Positions 26,379 through 35,515 of a stretch of 55,148 bases of DNA are shown in pieces. How positions within the stretch are numbered: position 1 is the first letter of the stretch; each line of letters opens with the position of its first letter. The notes below the pieces were generated by a model. It saw only the letters and a list, made by a program, of their open reading frames with translations, searched no databases and was not told where the DNA came from. This DNA is from Extensimonas perlucida (GTDB lineage Bacteria > Pseudomonadota > Gammaproteobacteria > Burkholderiales > Burkholderiaceae_C). The position numbers and the translations under genes were made by a program. The stretch covers positions 1 through 55,148 of the forward strand of contig NZ_VMYE01000021.1 of NCBI RefSeq assembly GCF_007655255.1, given 5' to 3'.

Positions 26379-27617
26379 TCAGAGCATCTTGTCGGTACCG
26401 CAGCGCTTGCGGTACTGCGCCAGAAAGCGCGCCACGCGCCCTATGGCCTCGCGCAGGTCGTCCTCGTGCGGCAGGAACACAATGCGAAAGTGGTCGCTCG
26501 CGTGCCAATTGAAGCCCGTGCCCTGCACCAGCATCACGCGCGTTTCCTGCAGCAGTTCGAGGAAGAACTGCTGGTCGTCGTCGATCGGGTAGATCAGCGG
26601 ATCGAGGCGCGGGAACATATACAGCGCCGCCTGCGGCTTGACGCAGCTCACGCCGGGGATGGCGGTGATGAGCTCGTGGGCCAGATCGCGCTGCTTGCGC
26701 AGGCGCCCGCCTTCCCTCACCAGGTCGTTGATGCTCTGGTAGCCGCCCAGCGCCGTCTGGATCGCCCACTGCCCCGGCACGTTGGAGCACAGACGCATGT
26801 TCGAGAGCATGTTGAGCCCCTCGATGTAGTCGCGCGCGGGCTTTTTGTCACCCGACACCACGAGCCAGCCTGCGCGGTAGCCGCACGAGCGGTAGGCCTT
26901 GGAGAGCGAATTGAAGGTCAGCGTGAGCACGTCCTGGCTCAACGAGGCCAGCGGCGTGTGCTGCGCGCCGTCATAAAGCACCTTGTCATAGACCTCGTCG
27001 GCAAAGATCACCAGGCCGTGCTGGCGCGCGAGCGTCACGATGCCCTGCAGCAACTCGGGCGAATACAGCGCGCCCGTGGGGTTGTTGGGGTTGATGACCA
27101 CGATGCCGCGCGTCGCGGGCGTGATCTTGCGGCGGATGTCGTCGAGGTCGGGCATCCAGCCGTTGCCCTCGTCGCACAGATAGTGCACGGGCGTGCCGCC
27201 CGAAAGGCTCACGGCCGCCGTCCACAGCGGGTAGTCGGGCGATGGCACGAGCAGCTCGTCGCCGTTGTCGAGCAGCGCGTTGGTCGCCATCACGATGAGC
27301 TCGCTCGCGCCGTTGCCGAGGTAAATGTCGTCGAGCGTGACGCCCACGATGCCGAGCTTTTGCGTCTCGTGCATCACGGCCTTGCGCGCCGCAAAAATGC
27401 CCTTGCTGTCCGAATAGCCCGCCGAGTTCGGCAGGTTGCGGATCATGTCCTGTTGCACTTCCTCGGGCGCATCGAAACCGAACACCGCAAGATTGCCGAT
27501 GTTGAGCTTGATGATCTTGTGCCCCTCTTCTTCCATCTGCCGCGCCGCATCCATGATGGGCCCGCGGATGTCGTAGCACACATTGGCAAGCTTGGCGGAT
27601 TTCTGGATGATTTTCAT
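26379..27617 (-). CDS. alaA: AlaA-type pyridoxal-phosphate aminotransferase
   Basis: A 412-residue fold-type I aminotransferase, close in pattern to glutamate-pyruvate transaminase AlaA. It has NPNNPTGALYSPE (about 177-189), ADEVYDKVLYDG (206-217) and the PLP lysine K240 (TFNSLSKAYRSCGYRAGW). It interconverts pyruvate and alanine using glutamate. The start MKIIQKSAKL at 27617 was chosen because upstream in-frame sequence is not conserved-looking. It leads the alaA-hom-thrC run on the minus strand and is divergent from the Mth938-domain gene. Confidence 0.92.
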   Translation of the reverse strand: MKIIQKSAKLANVCYDIRGPIMDAARQMEEEGHKIIKLNIGNLAVFGFDAPEEVQQDMIRNLPNSAGYSDSKGIFAARKAVMHETQKLGIVGVTLDDIYLGNGASELIVMATNALLDNGDELLVPSPDYPLWTAAVSLSGGTPVHYLCDEGNGWMPDLDDIRRKITPATRGIVVINPNNPTGALYSPELLQGIVTLARQHGLVIFADEVYDKVLYDGAQHTPLASLSQDVLTLTFNSLSKAYRSCGYRAGWLVVSGDKKPARDYIEGLNMLSNMRLCSNVPGQWAIQTALGGYQSINDLVREGGRLRKQRDLAHELITAIPGVSCVKPQAALYMFPRLDPLIYPIDDDQQFFLELLQETRVMLVQGTGFNWHASDHFRIVFLPHEDDLREAIGRVARFLAQYRKRCGTDKML

Positions 27618-27804
27618 GAACGAACGGCCTTCAAGGGAAAGCAGCCGGCAAAAGCGCCGAAAACCTATAATTTGACCATAGATCGGCGGCTGGATTGGCG
27701 GATTTTTGACGCTTCGCCAATCCCTGCCACTTTCCGCATTTCGCTGCACCGCCCCATATTTTGGCGCCACCCCTCGCGCACCCATGCGCACCCACGAACT
27801 GCCC

Positions 27805-28221
27805 ATGAAATTCGCGCCCGAACGCTCCGAAGCGCAGACCATCCGCGGCTACGGCCCCGGCTGGATCGCCGTCGAGGCGGAAAAAATCACCCACAGCGTC
27901 ATCCTCGCTTCGGACGGTCTGCGCCTGGCCTGGAACTGCGCGCGCTTTGAAGACCTCAGCCCGGCCCACTTTGCCACCCTTGCGGAGCAACTCGCGCCAG
28001 CACCTGCAGCGCAGGCCGCCGGGCGCCCCGTCGAAGTGCTGCTGCTGGGCAGCGGCTGTCGCCACCGCTTCGTCCCGGCAGCCTGGCTGCAGCCGCTCGT
28101 TGCCATGGGCCTGGCGCTGGAAACCATGGACACGGCCGCCGCCTGCCGCACCTACAACGTGCTCGCCCACGAGGGGCGCCGGGTGGTCGCGGCGCTGGTG
28201 CTCGAAGCGCCCGCGGCGTGA
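27805..28221 (+). CDS. Mth938-domain (NDUFAF3-like) protein
   Basis: A 138-residue protein of the Mth938/DUF498 group. Typical stretches are IRGYGPGWIAVEAEKITHSVIL, VEVLLLGSGCRHRFVP and METMDTAAACRTYNVLAHEGRRVVAALVL-like sequence ending LEAPAA. Eukaryotic NDUFAF3 helps assemble complex I; the bacterial role is not established. The ATG at 27805 (MKFAPERSEA) is preferred over 27784. It diverges from alaA across 188 bp that contain TATAAT at 27666-27671. Confidence 0.85.
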   Translation: MKFAPERSEAQTIRGYGPGWIAVEAEKITHSVILASDGLRLAWNCARFEDLSPAHFATLAEQLAPAPAAQAAGRPVEVLLLGSGCRHRFVPAAWLQPLVAMGLALETMDTAAACRTYNVLAHEGRRVVAALVLEAPAA

Positions 28222-28309
28222 CGAAAGCCGATCCCCCATGTTTCCTTCACACGAGCCCTGGCCCGTCGCTCGGCGAAAGCTTTGTGCAAGAACACCGCCG
28301 GCACAGATA

Positions 28310-28337
28310 TTGCGCCCGCGCTGGGAAGACCTACAAT
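28310..28337 (+). promoter_or_regulatory. Promoter of the 6S RNA gene
   Basis: TTGCGC (28310-28315), a 16-bp spacer and TACAAT (28332-28337) form a good sigma-70 promoter. The predicted start lies 7 bases downstream, at the 5' strand of the 6S closing stem. Confidence 0.6.
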
Positions 28338-28343
28338 TGCGCC

Positions 28344-28520
28344 GTCTGCGATGCTGTCGGGCCTTATATTTCCTTGAACCAATGCTCATTGAGCACGGGC
28401 TTGGTACATTGCCTGGCTAGCGTGATCGTCTCGCGTCAGATGAACCCAAAGTCAGGTTGCCCTCGCCCCCCTGAACCCCCGGTTCAGGATGCCGGTCCGG
28501 TGGCATTTGCAGACACCTTT
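28344..28520 (+). ncRNA. ssrS: 6S RNA
   Basis: This stretch matches the 6S RNA plan. A terminal closing stem pairs GTCTGC (28344-28349) with GCAGAC (28509-28514), with a further TGC/GCA pair inside. The 3' half carries CCCTGAACCCCCGGTTCAGG followed by TGCCGGTCCGGTGGCA, parallel to the E. coli 3' hairpin and closing segment. Length is about 177 nt. 6S RNA mimics an open promoter and sequesters sigma-70 RNA polymerase in stationary phase. No protein gene fits here. Ends are estimated to within a few bases. Confidence 0.85.
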
Positions 28521-28567
28521 TCATCGCAGCTGGGATGGCACCGCAAAGCGCTCTCGCCTCCCTATCC

Positions 28568-29386
28568 ATGCATCTTCCCCTCTCGCTGATCCTCGAACTG
28601 TGTGCCCTCGGCTTGGTCGCAGGGTTCCTCGCCGGCCTGCTTGGCATAGGCGGCGGCATGCTGCTCGTGCCCATGCTGACCTATCTTCTGGGGCGCCAGC
28701 AAGTCAGCCCGGATCTGGCCGTCAAGATGGCCATCGCCACCTCCATGGCGACCATCGTATTCACCTCGCTGTCCAGCGTGCGTGCGCACCAGCGGCACGG
28801 CGCCGTGCGCTGGGACATCGTGCTGCGGCTCGCACCCGGCATCGCTTTTGGGGGCCTGCTCGCAAGTCTGGGCGCGTTCAGCCTGCTCAAAGGCACGTGG
28901 CTGGCCATTCTTTTCAGCCTGTTCGTGGGTTTCTCCGCAGTGCGCATGTGGGCGGACAGAAAACCTTCGCCAACCCGGCAAATGCCGCATGCGGCCGGGC
29001 AACTCGTGGCGGGGGGCGTGATTGGTTTCCTGTCCGGGCTGGTCGGCGCCGGCGGCGGCTTCGTGAGCGTGCCCTTCATGGTCTGGTGCAACGTCGCCAT
29101 CCACAGCGCCGTGGCCACCAGCGCCGCCCTGGGCTTTCCGATTGCGATCGTGAACGTCCTGGGTTATGTGCTCAGCGGCCTGTCCGTCGCCGGCCGGCCG
29201 GCCCTGTCGTTCGGCTATATCTGGCTGCCTGCGCTCGTCTTCGTCGCAGTCTGCAGCGTGCTCACAGCCCCTTTGGGCGCGCGCGCAGCCCACAAACTGC
29301 CGGTGACGCAACTCAAACGCATCTTCGCCAGCCTGCTCCTGGGGCTTGCGGCCTACATGCTCTGGAAGGGGCTGGCCGCGGCCTGA
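28568..29386 (+). CDS. TSUP (TauE/SafE) family permease
   Basis: A 272-residue membrane protein with two related halves, each starting with the family motif: GFLAGLLGIGGGMLLVP (about 18-34) and GFLSGLVGAGGGFVSVP (about 154-170). It has about eight hydrophobic segments. TSUP proteins export or import sulfite, sulfonates or other organic anions; the substrate is not predictable. The ATG at 28568 was chosen; one at 28535 would add 11 residues. It follows the 6S RNA on the same strand by about 47 bases. Confidence 0.88.
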   Translation: MHLPLSLILELCALGLVAGFLAGLLGIGGGMLLVPMLTYLLGRQQVSPDLAVKMAIATSMATIVFTSLSSVRAHQRHGAVRWDIVLRLAPGIAFGGLLASLGAFSLLKGTWLAILFSLFVGFSAVRMWADRKPSPTRQMPHAAGQLVAGGVIGFLSGLVGAGGGFVSVPFMVWCNVAIHSAVATSAALGFPIAIVNVLGYVLSGLSVAGRPALSFGYIWLPALVFVAVCSVLTAPLGARAAHKLPVTQLKRIFASLLLGLAAYMLWKGLAAA

Positions 29387-29420
29387 AAGCGCGACGAACG
29401 ATGGCGCAAGCTGCGCCAGC

Positions 29421-29579
29421 AGCCTGTCGGACTTTGGGCGTCGATAGCGAGAATGGGCCCCAGCGAGGCCAGTTTTTGCCGGATTCGCCGCTCCATAGTG
29501 GTGCTATGGGGCAAGAAGACGGTAAAAAATGGGCCGCTGCGGCGCATTCGCAGCCGACGATTCCAAAGCCCGACAGGCT
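29421..29579. repeat. 159-bp palindromic repeat, copy 1 (MITE-like)
   Basis: A 159-bp sequence starting AGCCTGTCGG and ending CCCGACAGGCT that is nearly self-complementary over its whole length, with the centre near CATAGTGGTGCTATGG. A second copy at 33132-33290 has the same length, same orientation and about 12 mismatches. It sits between the TSUP gene and the GGDEF-EAL stop codon. No protein is encoded; it looks like a non-autonomous mobile or structural repeat. Confidence 0.8.
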
Positions 29580-29596
29580 GCCAGGATGCCTGCAAG

Positions 29597-31669
29597 TCAG
29601 CACAGCGGATCGGCAAGCGCATCCTGCGTCGCAACGCCAGAGTGCGCAAGCTTTTGCCAGAACTCCGTCGGCGGTAACGCCGGTGCGCACAGAAAACCCT
29701 GGAAATGACCGCAGTGCAAGCGCTGCAATGCGGTACGCTGGGCGGCCGTTTCCACCCCTTCTGCCACCACTTCGATATGCAGGGCCTGCCCCATGCCCAC
29801 GATGGCCCGCACGATCGCCAGGTCGCCCTCGTCGTCGGGCAGGCCGCGAATAAAGGACTGGTCGATCTTGAGTTTATGGATCGGCAACTTTTTGAGGTAA
29901 GCGAGGTTGGAATAGCCCGTGCCGAAGTCGTCGATCGCCAGACTGACGCCCAAACCGGCCAGCTGGCGCAGGCGCTCCTCCATCTCCAGCGCATCCTGCA
30001 GCATGATGGACTCGGTGAGCTCGATTTCCAGCAACGAGGGCGGAAGTTGGTGCACGGCGAGCAGGCGTGTGACGCGCTCGACGAAATCGGGCTGGCGAAA
30101 CTCCAGCGTCGAGACATTGACGGAAATGACGAGCGGATGCCCCGCATGCATCCATTTGGCAGCTTCGCGCACTGCCTGCTCCATGACCCAGGCACCCAGC
30201 GCGATGATGAAGCCAGATTCTTCCGCCAAAGGGATGAAAAGACCGGGCGACACCGTCCCGAGCTCAGGGTCCGTCCAGCGCAGCAAGGCCTCGGCCCCCG
30301 TGATGCCACCGGTCGCGAGGCTCACCTGAGGCTGGTAATACACGGCAAAACGCTGCGCAGCGAGCGCCTGACGCATCGCGTGCTCCAGTTTCATGCGTGA
30401 CAGCAGATGCGCGTTCATCTGTGGCTGGTAGAAGCTGTAGTTGCCACGCCCTCGGTCTTTGACGCGGTACATCGCGGTATCAGCCTGCTTGATAAGCTCA
30501 TCCAGCGTGGCGCCATCCTGTGGGTACAGCGCGATGCCCATGCTGCACATCACCGAAAAACCCATGCCGTCGAGCTCGTAGGGGCGCAGCATGCTTTCCA
30601 GGATGCGGCGCACCACGCCTTCTGCCGCGACCGCATCGGCTTCGTGCAGGTAGAGCACGAACTCGTCCCCGCCCAGGCGACACAGCATATCTGTCTGGCG
30701 CAGACAAGAAGCCAGGCGCTCGGCCACCAGTTGCAACACCCTGTCACCAAAAGAGTGGCCCAGGGAATCATTCACGATCTTGAAACGGTCCAGATCGAGG
30801 AAAACGATGGCAAAGCCCAGCGCCTTTTCAGAGGCTTCCTGGATCGCCGCATCCACCCGCTGCGCAAACTGCCGGTAGTTGGGCAGCCCCGTCAGCGCAT
30901 CGGTGTAGGCGAGCTCCTGAATGCGCTGCCGGTCAGCCTGTTGCTGCGTGATGTCGCGATATGAATAGACCCAGCCGGCGGGCTCGCCGCGCTGCAGCTG
31001 CGGCACCACCAAGCGCTCGACAACGACGCCATGGCGCAAGTGCAAAATGTCGCAGGCCTGTGCCTCTGGCTGTTTTGCCAACTCGGCAAGCCGCCGTTTA
31101 TAGGCCTTCTTGTCGATGACCTGGGCTGCCATGTGCGCATACACCGCCTGGTCATCGCGCTCCACCAGCAGGCGCTCGGGAATGCCCCAGATTTGTGCCA
31201 TACGCCGATTGAAAGCGCGTATGCGGCCCTGCAGGTCGCACACCAAAATCCCTTCCGCGGCCGAATCTAGTGTGGCACGCAGTTCGGCCAACAAGGCTTC
31301 CAGCTCGCGTTCGGTATTTTCCTGAGCCGTACGGTCAAGCATGCTGAGCACAAAATAGCCGCTGCCGTCGAGGGCCTGCAGCGCTGCCACCCGGCGCGCC
31401 ACGGCCACCCACGCGCCATCGCCACGCAGCACGTGGGTATAGGAGTCGATTCCCCGTGCGATTTCTTCCGTGGTACCGCCCCAGAATGCCTGATCCTCCA
31501 GCGTAACGGCCAGACGCAGAACGGACATTCCCTGCATTGCGTCACATGACAGACCCAGCAAGCGCGCGGCCGCTTCGTTCGACTGCACAATGCACAGGGA
31601 CTTTGCATCGACGAGCCAGACGGCCTCTTGCAGACTGTCGAGCCAGGATTTTTGCACCTGCAGGGTCAT
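29597..31669 (-). CDS. PAS-PAS-GGDEF-EAL protein (c-di-GMP turnover)
   Basis: A 690-residue cytosolic protein with no membrane segment. Two PAS domains (about 8-115 and 128-245), a GGDEF domain with intact GGDEF (333-337) and an RxxD inhibitory site (RQTD, 324-327), then an EAL domain with EAL at 460-462 and DDFGTGYSNLAYLK further on. Both catalytic signatures are intact, so it could make or break c-di-GMP, with PAS input choosing the direction. It overlaps the HD-GYP gene by 4 bp (31666-31669), so the two are coupled. The C-terminal tail ends beside repeat copy 1. Confidence 0.93.
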   Translation of the reverse strand: MTLQVQKSWLDSLQEAVWLVDAKSLCIVQSNEAAARLLGLSCDAMQGMSVLRLAVTLEDQAFWGGTTEEIARGIDSYTHVLRGDGAWVAVARRVAALQALDGSGYFVLSMLDRTAQENTERELEALLAELRATLDSAAEGILVCDLQGRIRAFNRRMAQIWGIPERLLVERDDQAVYAHMAAQVIDKKAYKRRLAELAKQPEAQACDILHLRHGVVVERLVVPQLQRGEPAGWVYSYRDITQQQADRQRIQELAYTDALTGLPNYRQFAQRVDAAIQEASEKALGFAIVFLDLDRFKIVNDSLGHSFGDRVLQLVAERLASCLRQTDMLCRLGGDEFVLYLHEADAVAAEGVVRRILESMLRPYELDGMGFSVMCSMGIALYPQDGATLDELIKQADTAMYRVKDRGRGNYSFYQPQMNAHLLSRMKLEHAMRQALAAQRFAVYYQPQVSLATGGITGAEALLRWTDPELGTVSPGLFIPLAEESGFIIALGAWVMEQAVREAAKWMHAGHPLVISVNVSTLEFRQPDFVERVTRLLAVHQLPPSLLEIELTESIMLQDALEMEERLRQLAGLGVSLAIDDFGTGYSNLAYLKKLPIHKLKIDQSFIRGLPDDEGDLAIVRAIVGMGQALHIEVVAEGVETAAQRTALQRLHCGHFQGFLCAPALPPTEFWQKLAHSGVATQDALADPLC

Positions 31670-32982
31670 TGCATGGCCTCCTCTTGCCCTGCTACCTCCT
31701 CCAGAGCTACCGCACGCTCAAAAAAGTAGCAAATTTTTTTGCGCGGCGACAGGTAATCCAACGCTTCCCGCGGGAGTTGGCTCGGTCTGAGGCTGCGGCG
31801 TATGCCCAGCTCAGGTTCCGCCTGCAAGTCCAAAATCAGCGCCTCCTCTTTGGGTACTTGCGGGTCATGCACGATCACTTTGGGGCGCAGAGGCCGGTTC
31901 GAATTGACAGACACGACGAGCGCGTAACGGTCATTGGCCAGTTGCACCACCGACCCCGGAGGGTACACCCCCATCATGCGAATGAATGCACCCAGCACCG
32001 TCTCGTCAAAGCATGCCTTGCGGCGCGCGAAAATCATTGCCAGCGCTTCGTGCGGGGTCAGGGTATCGGCCTCGCGCACCGGGTTGCAGAGCCGATCATA
32101 GTGATTCACCAACGCGAGCATCTGGCTCGCACGCCCGAGATCACTGCCACAGAGCCGCTTGGGAAAGCCGCTGCCATCGGCCATCTCGTGGTGCTGGGCA
32201 ATCGCAATCACGGCCGCATCGGGAAGCCCCATGCTGCGGGCCAGGGCAGCCGACGCACGCACATGCCCCTCATACTGCGCGCGCTCTGCCGGTGTCATCG
32301 TGGGCAGCGGATGCCGGTATTTGGGGGGCAAGGTGATCTTGCCCACATCGTGCAGCAAAGCGGCCATACCCAACTCCTGCAACGCCGTACTCTGCAGCCC
32401 CAAGACCCTCCCGAGCAGCAAACTTGCGACCATGACATTGACCGGATGGAGCGCGGCGCGCTCGCCTGCACCCTCAGACAGAAGACGAATGGCCACCTCG
32501 TCTTTGGCAAGCAGGCCGGAGACACACTCTGCCACCAGCTTTTGGGTTTGCGCACAGGCCTGCGCAGGGAGCTCCGACACCGTGCGCTCGATCGCGAGAT
32601 ATTCACGGGTCGCTTGCGCAAAGCGCCGGTCACACTCCAGCAGACGACGGTTTTGTTCTGCCAGCAACGACAGGCGCATCGCCTCAGGCGAGGAAGCGTC
32701 CTTGCTTGCAGGCTGCGCGGCCACTGCCCCGCCAGACTCCGTAGCCGTGGTAGGCACTTCCTTTTGCCCCGATGTTGCCAATGCGCGCCGGACATCGGCA
32801 TCACATTTGTCCAGGATGACGCGAACTCTCGTCAGCCCCAGGTCGCGCAAGGTAGAAATCTGCTGCGCCGACGCAATGCGAAAACTGTTCACCGGAAAGG
32901 GATGATTCATCCAGCCCACCTCCAACTGGATGAACATGCCGATACAAAGCTGATCGATGTCGATGTAAATGGAAGCAGTCAC
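31666..32982 (-). CDS. HD-GYP phosphodiesterase with DUF3391 N-terminus
   Basis: A 438-residue protein (GTG start at 32982; an ATG at 33087 would add 35 Cys/Arg-rich residues that do not look like the family). The N-terminal DUF3391-like part is IYIDIDQLCIGMFIQLEVGWMNHPFPVNSF. The HD-GYP domain has LLHDVGKITLP, then HHEMADGSGFPKRLCG, where the usual GYP reads GFP. HD-GYP enzymes hydrolyse c-di-GMP fully to GMP. It is the first gene of a two-gene operon with the GGDEF-EAL protein; the promoter lies between here and repeat copy 2. Confidence 0.88.
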   Translation of the reverse strand: MTASIYIDIDQLCIGMFIQLEVGWMNHPFPVNSFRIASAQQISTLRDLGLTRVRVILDKCDADVRRALATSGQKEVPTTATESGGAVAAQPASKDASSPEAMRLSLLAEQNRRLLECDRRFAQATREYLAIERTVSELPAQACAQTQKLVAECVSGLLAKDEVAIRLLSEGAGERAALHPVNVMVASLLLGRVLGLQSTALQELGMAALLHDVGKITLPPKYRHPLPTMTPAERAQYEGHVRASAALARSMGLPDAAVIAIAQHHEMADGSGFPKRLCGSDLGRASQMLALVNHYDRLCNPVREADTLTPHEALAMIFARRKACFDETVLGAFIRMMGVYPPGSVVQLANDRYALVVSVNSNRPLRPKVIVHDPQVPKEEALILDLQAEPELGIRRSLRPSQLPREALDYLSPRKKICYFFERAVALEEVAGQEEAMQ

Positions 32983-33131
32983 TTGCAAACAACGGGCCCT
33001 ACAGTTACGCCTTCTCGCACATTGTTCACAAATTATGGCCTCTGCGCACACAGAAAACGACTTTGACTCTGAAAAATGTAGCGCCATGCAAAAAAACCAC
33101 GCGCATGTTCTCGCCCCGGATCCCGCCTAGG

Positions 33132-33290
33132 AGCCTGTCGGGCTTTGGGCGTCGAAAGCGAGAATGCGCCCCAGCGAGGCTGGTTTTTGCCGGATTCGCC
33201 GCCCCATAGTGGTGCTATGGGGCAAGAAGCCGGTAAAAAATGGGCCGCTGCGGCGCATTCGCAGCCGACAACTCCAAAATCTGACAGGCT
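33132..33290. repeat. 159-bp palindromic repeat, copy 2 (MITE-like)
   Basis: Same element as at 29421-29579. In this copy the ends extend to GGAGCCTGTC and GACAGGCTCC (33130-33292). It lies upstream of the HD-GYP gene and beyond the end of the TauE/SafE-like gene. The two copies flank the c-di-GMP gene pair in direct orientation. Confidence 0.8.
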
Positions 33291-33305
33291 CCCAGACCCA
33301 GAACC

Positions 33306-34055
33306 TCAGGCGCACCACAGTGAGGACTTGGCGATGACGTCCATCCACAACGCCCAGCCGGCCATGGCACAGAGCAATACCCCGGCGAGCCGCGTCCCCC
33401 AGTCGGCCCGCGCGGCATTGAGGCGCATGCGCAACTGCCCCCAGATCCAGGGGCCGGCAAGCAGCCAGATGCCGCTGCCAATACCGAACAGCGCCATCGC
33501 CCATGCGCCTTGCCACACCCCGCCACTCAAAGCCGCCACCAGCAAAGCGGAATACAACAAGCTGCAAGGCATCAGCGCCCATAAAACTCCCACGAGCCCC
33601 AAGCCGGAGGGTGCCGCAGTCCATGATTGCATGCGGCGCCATACCGCACGCCCGGCGCTCTCCACCAAGGCGGGCTGGCGTGCTTGCAGCACCATCGCCA
33701 ACCCCCATGCCAGAACGGCCACATGCATCAAAGTCCATACAGGCCGCAAGGCAGCCGTTTGCTGTGTCATCCAAGCCAAGCCATCCATGGCCAATGCGGC
33801 CAAGGCACCTGCCAATGCGTAGCCTGTCAAGCGCCCGACATGAAAAGCCGCGAGCCGCTGAACCCCGCCGACATTGGCACGCAGCCCCCCCACTCTTCCT
33901 GTACCTTGCGCTACCGCGTCGCTGCTCACAACGGCTGCCGCCGAAGACCCGCCCACCAGTGCTGCACAGGGCGCCGCACACATGGCAAGGCAATGCGGCC
34001 CCCCGACCAAGCCCATGAACAACGCTGTTAATGAAAAAGTGAGCAGCATGCGCAA
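33306..34055 (-). CDS. Sulfite exporter TauE/SafE-like membrane protein (cco-associated)
   Basis: A 249-residue membrane protein with about six hydrophobic segments and the start LTALFMGLVGGPHCLAMCAAPCAALVGG. The GxxHCxxMC pattern and related DsbD-like transmembrane proteins are often found beside hemN/fnr and the cbb3 assembly genes, where a role in copper or redox handling has been suggested. It follows hemN on the same strand with a 26-bp gap. Substrate is unproven. Confidence 0.8.
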   Translation of the reverse strand: MRMLLTFSLTALFMGLVGGPHCLAMCAAPCAALVGGSSAAAVVSSDAVAQGTGRVGGLRANVGGVQRLAAFHVGRLTGYALAGALAALAMDGLAWMTQQTAALRPVWTLMHVAVLAWGLAMVLQARQPALVESAGRAVWRRMQSWTAAPSGLGLVGVLWALMPCSLLYSALLVAALSGGVWQGAWAMALFGIGSGIWLLAGPWIWGQLRMRLNAARADWGTRLAGVLLCAMAGWALWMDVIAKSSLWCA

Positions 34056-34081
34056 ATTACGCGGCCATCAAGGCCGATTTT

Positions 34082-35461
34082 TCAAATGATGCGCGAAAAA
34101 CGCGCCCTGTTGCGATCGGCCTGCAGATAGCGATCGAACACCATCGCAATGCCGCGCACGAAAAACCACCCCATGGCAGTCACCTGAATGCCTTCGGGCC
34201 CCAGCACAACCAAGCCATGCGCGGCCAGACCCTCCAACTGTTCCAACTCCGCTGCGAAATATTTGCGAAAGTCGATCAGCCAAGCCTGCTCCACGGGTTC
34301 GAACAAAAGCTCGCCCTGGCACATCAGCGCCATGATGACCGCGCGGCGTATGAGGTCATCGCGCGACAAAGCCAGGCCGCGCACCACGGGCAGGCGACCC
34401 CGATCCAAAAAGTCGTAATACTCTTCCAAGGTCTTGGCGTTCTGGCTGTAGGTGGCGCCAATCCGGCCAATACCGGAAACGCCGAGGCCGATCAGGTCGC
34501 AATCTGGCTGGGTACTGTAGCCCTGAAAATTGCGATGCAGGCGCCCTTGCCGCTTGGCGACGGCCAACGCGTCCGTGGGCAAAGCGAAATGGTCCATGCC
34601 CACGTACACATAGCCCGCCCCCATCAAGGCGTCCAGCGAACGCGACAGCATCGAAAGCTTGGCCTCGGCCCCTGGCAGCTCCTCAGCGTGGATGCGCCGC
34701 TGCGGCTTGAATCGGTCCGGCAGGTGCGCATAGGCATAAAGCGCAATGCGGTCGGGACGCAGCTGCTCGACGAGCGCCAGGGTTTTATCAAAAGACTCCG
34801 GCGTCTGCCGTGGCAAGCCATAGATCAAGTCCACATTGACGGACTCGAACCCCAAGGTTCGCGCAGTCTCCACGAGCGCGAACACCTGCTCGGCTGGCTG
34901 GATGCGATGCACGGCCTTTTGCACCTTGGGGTCAAAGTCCTGCACGCCGAAGCTCAACCGGTTGAAGCCAAGTTCTGCCAGCAGCGCCAAACGCCCCGCA
35001 TCCACCGTGCGCGGATCGATCTCTATGGAATATTCCCCCCCCGGAGTCAAGGCAAAACTGCGCTGAAGCATGGCCATTAGTCTGCGCAAGCCGTCATCAG
35101 AGAGAAAGGTTGGCGTGCCACCGCCCAAATGCAACTGGCTGACCGGCTGGCCAGTGCCAAGCTGCGCCACATGCAAGTCCACCTCTTTCCCCAGATAGTC
35201 CAGGTAAAGCTCGGCACGTTCATGATGCTTGGTGATGATCTTGTTGCAAGCGCAGTAGTAGCACAGCGACTCACAAAATGGGATGTGCACATAGATCGAT
35301 AGTGGCAGAGCCGTCGCGCCGCCTAGGCGGCGCTGGGTAAGCGCAAGCACGTACTCCCTGTCGCGAAAAGCTTCGACGAAGCGATCAGCGGTAGGATACG
35401 AGGTGTAGCGGGGCCCCGGTACGTCGAACCGGCGCAGGAGCTCAGGCGAGACAACGGTCAT
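34082..35461 (-). CDS. hemN: Oxygen-independent coproporphyrinogen III oxidase
   Basis: A 459-residue radical SAM enzyme that decarboxylates coproporphyrinogen III in heme synthesis without oxygen. The SAM cluster motif is CESLCYYCACN (CxxxCxxCxC), preceded by YVHIPF; LHLGGGTPTFL and the HemN C-terminal domain follow. The ATG at 35461 was chosen since AAGGA lies 9 bases upstream; an in-frame ATG at 35488 is less likely. It is divergent from fnr with an FNR box between them, so expression should rise at low oxygen. Confidence 0.95.
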   Translation of the reverse strand: MTVVSPELLRRFDVPGPRYTSYPTADRFVEAFRDREYVLALTQRRLGGATALPLSIYVHIPFCESLCYYCACNKIITKHHERAELYLDYLGKEVDLHVAQLGTGQPVSQLHLGGGTPTFLSDDGLRRLMAMLQRSFALTPGGEYSIEIDPRTVDAGRLALLAELGFNRLSFGVQDFDPKVQKAVHRIQPAEQVFALVETARTLGFESVNVDLIYGLPRQTPESFDKTLALVEQLRPDRIALYAYAHLPDRFKPQRRIHAEELPGAEAKLSMLSRSLDALMGAGYVYVGMDHFALPTDALAVAKRQGRLHRNFQGYSTQPDCDLIGLGVSGIGRIGATYSQNAKTLEEYYDFLDRGRLPVVRGLALSRDDLIRRAVIMALMCQGELLFEPVEQAWLIDFRKYFAAELEQLEGLAAHGLVVLGPEGIQVTAMGWFFVRGIAMVFDRYLQADRNRARFSRII

Positions 35462-35515
35462 ATCAATCAATCCTTGCGAATTTTGCAACTGTGCCTTAGG
35501 CTTGCAAGCAACTTA

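Noticed and set aside
32983-33087. N-terminal extension of the HD-GYP protein from ATG 33087
   Set aside because: The 35 added residues are Cys/Arg-rich and unlike the DUF3391 start; the GTG at 32982 begins exactly at the domain.
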